Shown piece by piece: positions 5,346 through 5,444 of a stretch of 5,444 nt of DNA (its first letter is position 1; each line of letters begins with the position of its first letter). Source of the DNA: CAZEQK01 sp964514395 (GTDB lineage Bacteria > Bacillota > Bacilli > Tepidibacillales > Tepidibacillaceae); assembly GCA_964514395.1 (NCBI GenBank), contig CAZEQK010000092.1, forward strand, positions 1 to 5,444. Direction: 5' to 3'. Below the pieces are notes generated by a model that saw only the letters and a list, made by a program, of their open reading frames with translations, was not told the origin of the DNA and searched no databases. The position numbers and the translations under genes are program-made.

Positions 5346-5444
5346 TGATGCAGCATAAGACAAAAGAGTATGTTCCTCGCTTGATATTTTGGGAATTGAC
5401 AGAAGGCTGTAATCTAAAATGCGTACATTGTCGGGCTACGGCAC
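5345..5444 (+). CDS. ahbD: Partial radical SAM enzyme, AhbD/NirJ2-type, 5' end only
   Basis: The first 33 codons run off the right edge. The CxxxCxxC motif is present (Cys22, Cys26, Cys29 in EGCNLKCVHCRATA). It is preceded by PRLIFWELT, typical of AhbD/NirJ2 proteins, where the third cysteine is followed by RA. AhbD converts Fe-coproporphyrin III to heme b by oxidative decarboxylation of two propionates, the step after AhbC. The ATG overlaps the upstream stop by one base (TAATG), and GGAG (5334-5337) lies 7 nt before it, so the two genes are translationally coupled. A second in-frame ATG follows at 5348. The radical SAM call is firm. The AhbD subtype rests on about 30 residues and on context. 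Confidence 0.7.
   Translation, partial: MMQHKTKEYVPRLIFWELTEGCNLKCVHCRATA

Overview
The window looks like chromosomal DNA of a low-G+C, endospore-forming Firmicute of the Bacillus type. It is A/T-rich with strong AGGAGG-type ribosome binding sites and some TTG/GTG starts. Two genes point to this group: a homologue of the sporulation regulator GerR/YlbO (RsfA family) and, convergent with it, a homologue of the acetyltransferase YlbP. A thioredoxin-fold Spx/MgsR-type stress regulator also fits. No rRNA, tRNA, CRISPR array, insertion sequence or phage gene was seen.

Layout, left to right. (1) Positions 1-191 are a gene-free leader. It holds a strong sigma-A-like promoter whose -35 box forms the exact centre of a perfect 9-bp inverted repeat. 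(2) An Spx-family gene (mgsR-like) follows, ending at a clean rho-independent terminator. (3) Next is a DHA2-type (14-helix) major facilitator drug exporter with its own promoter. (4) An RsfA-family gene (gerR/ylbO) follows, preceded by candidate stress or sporulation sigma-factor promoters. (5) A bidirectional terminator separates it from a minus-strand GNAT gene (ylbP). (6) A roughly 240-bp divergent intergenic region holds promoters for both directions. (7) A small four-helix membrane protein of the DUF3397 type follows. (8) A terminator-like hairpin then leads into a radical SAM gene of the AhbC/NirJ1 type. This gene is translationally coupled to a second radical SAM gene (AhbD/NirJ2 type) cut off by the right edge.

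The left and middle genes are stress, export and sporulation functions that are mostly transcribed separately. The right end looks like the start of a siroheme-derived heme operon. AhbC-type enzymes remove side chains from 12,18-didecarboxysiroheme and AhbD-type enzymes oxidise Fe-coproporphyrin III to heme b. The close relative NirJ works in heme d1 synthesis for cytochrome cd1 nitrite reductase. Typical Bacilli make heme by the coproporphyrin route, so this pair suggests a supplementary or anaerobic heme pathway. The most striking non-coding signals are the operator-like palindrome around the first -35 box and the hairpin/-10 overlap in front of the radical SAM operon.
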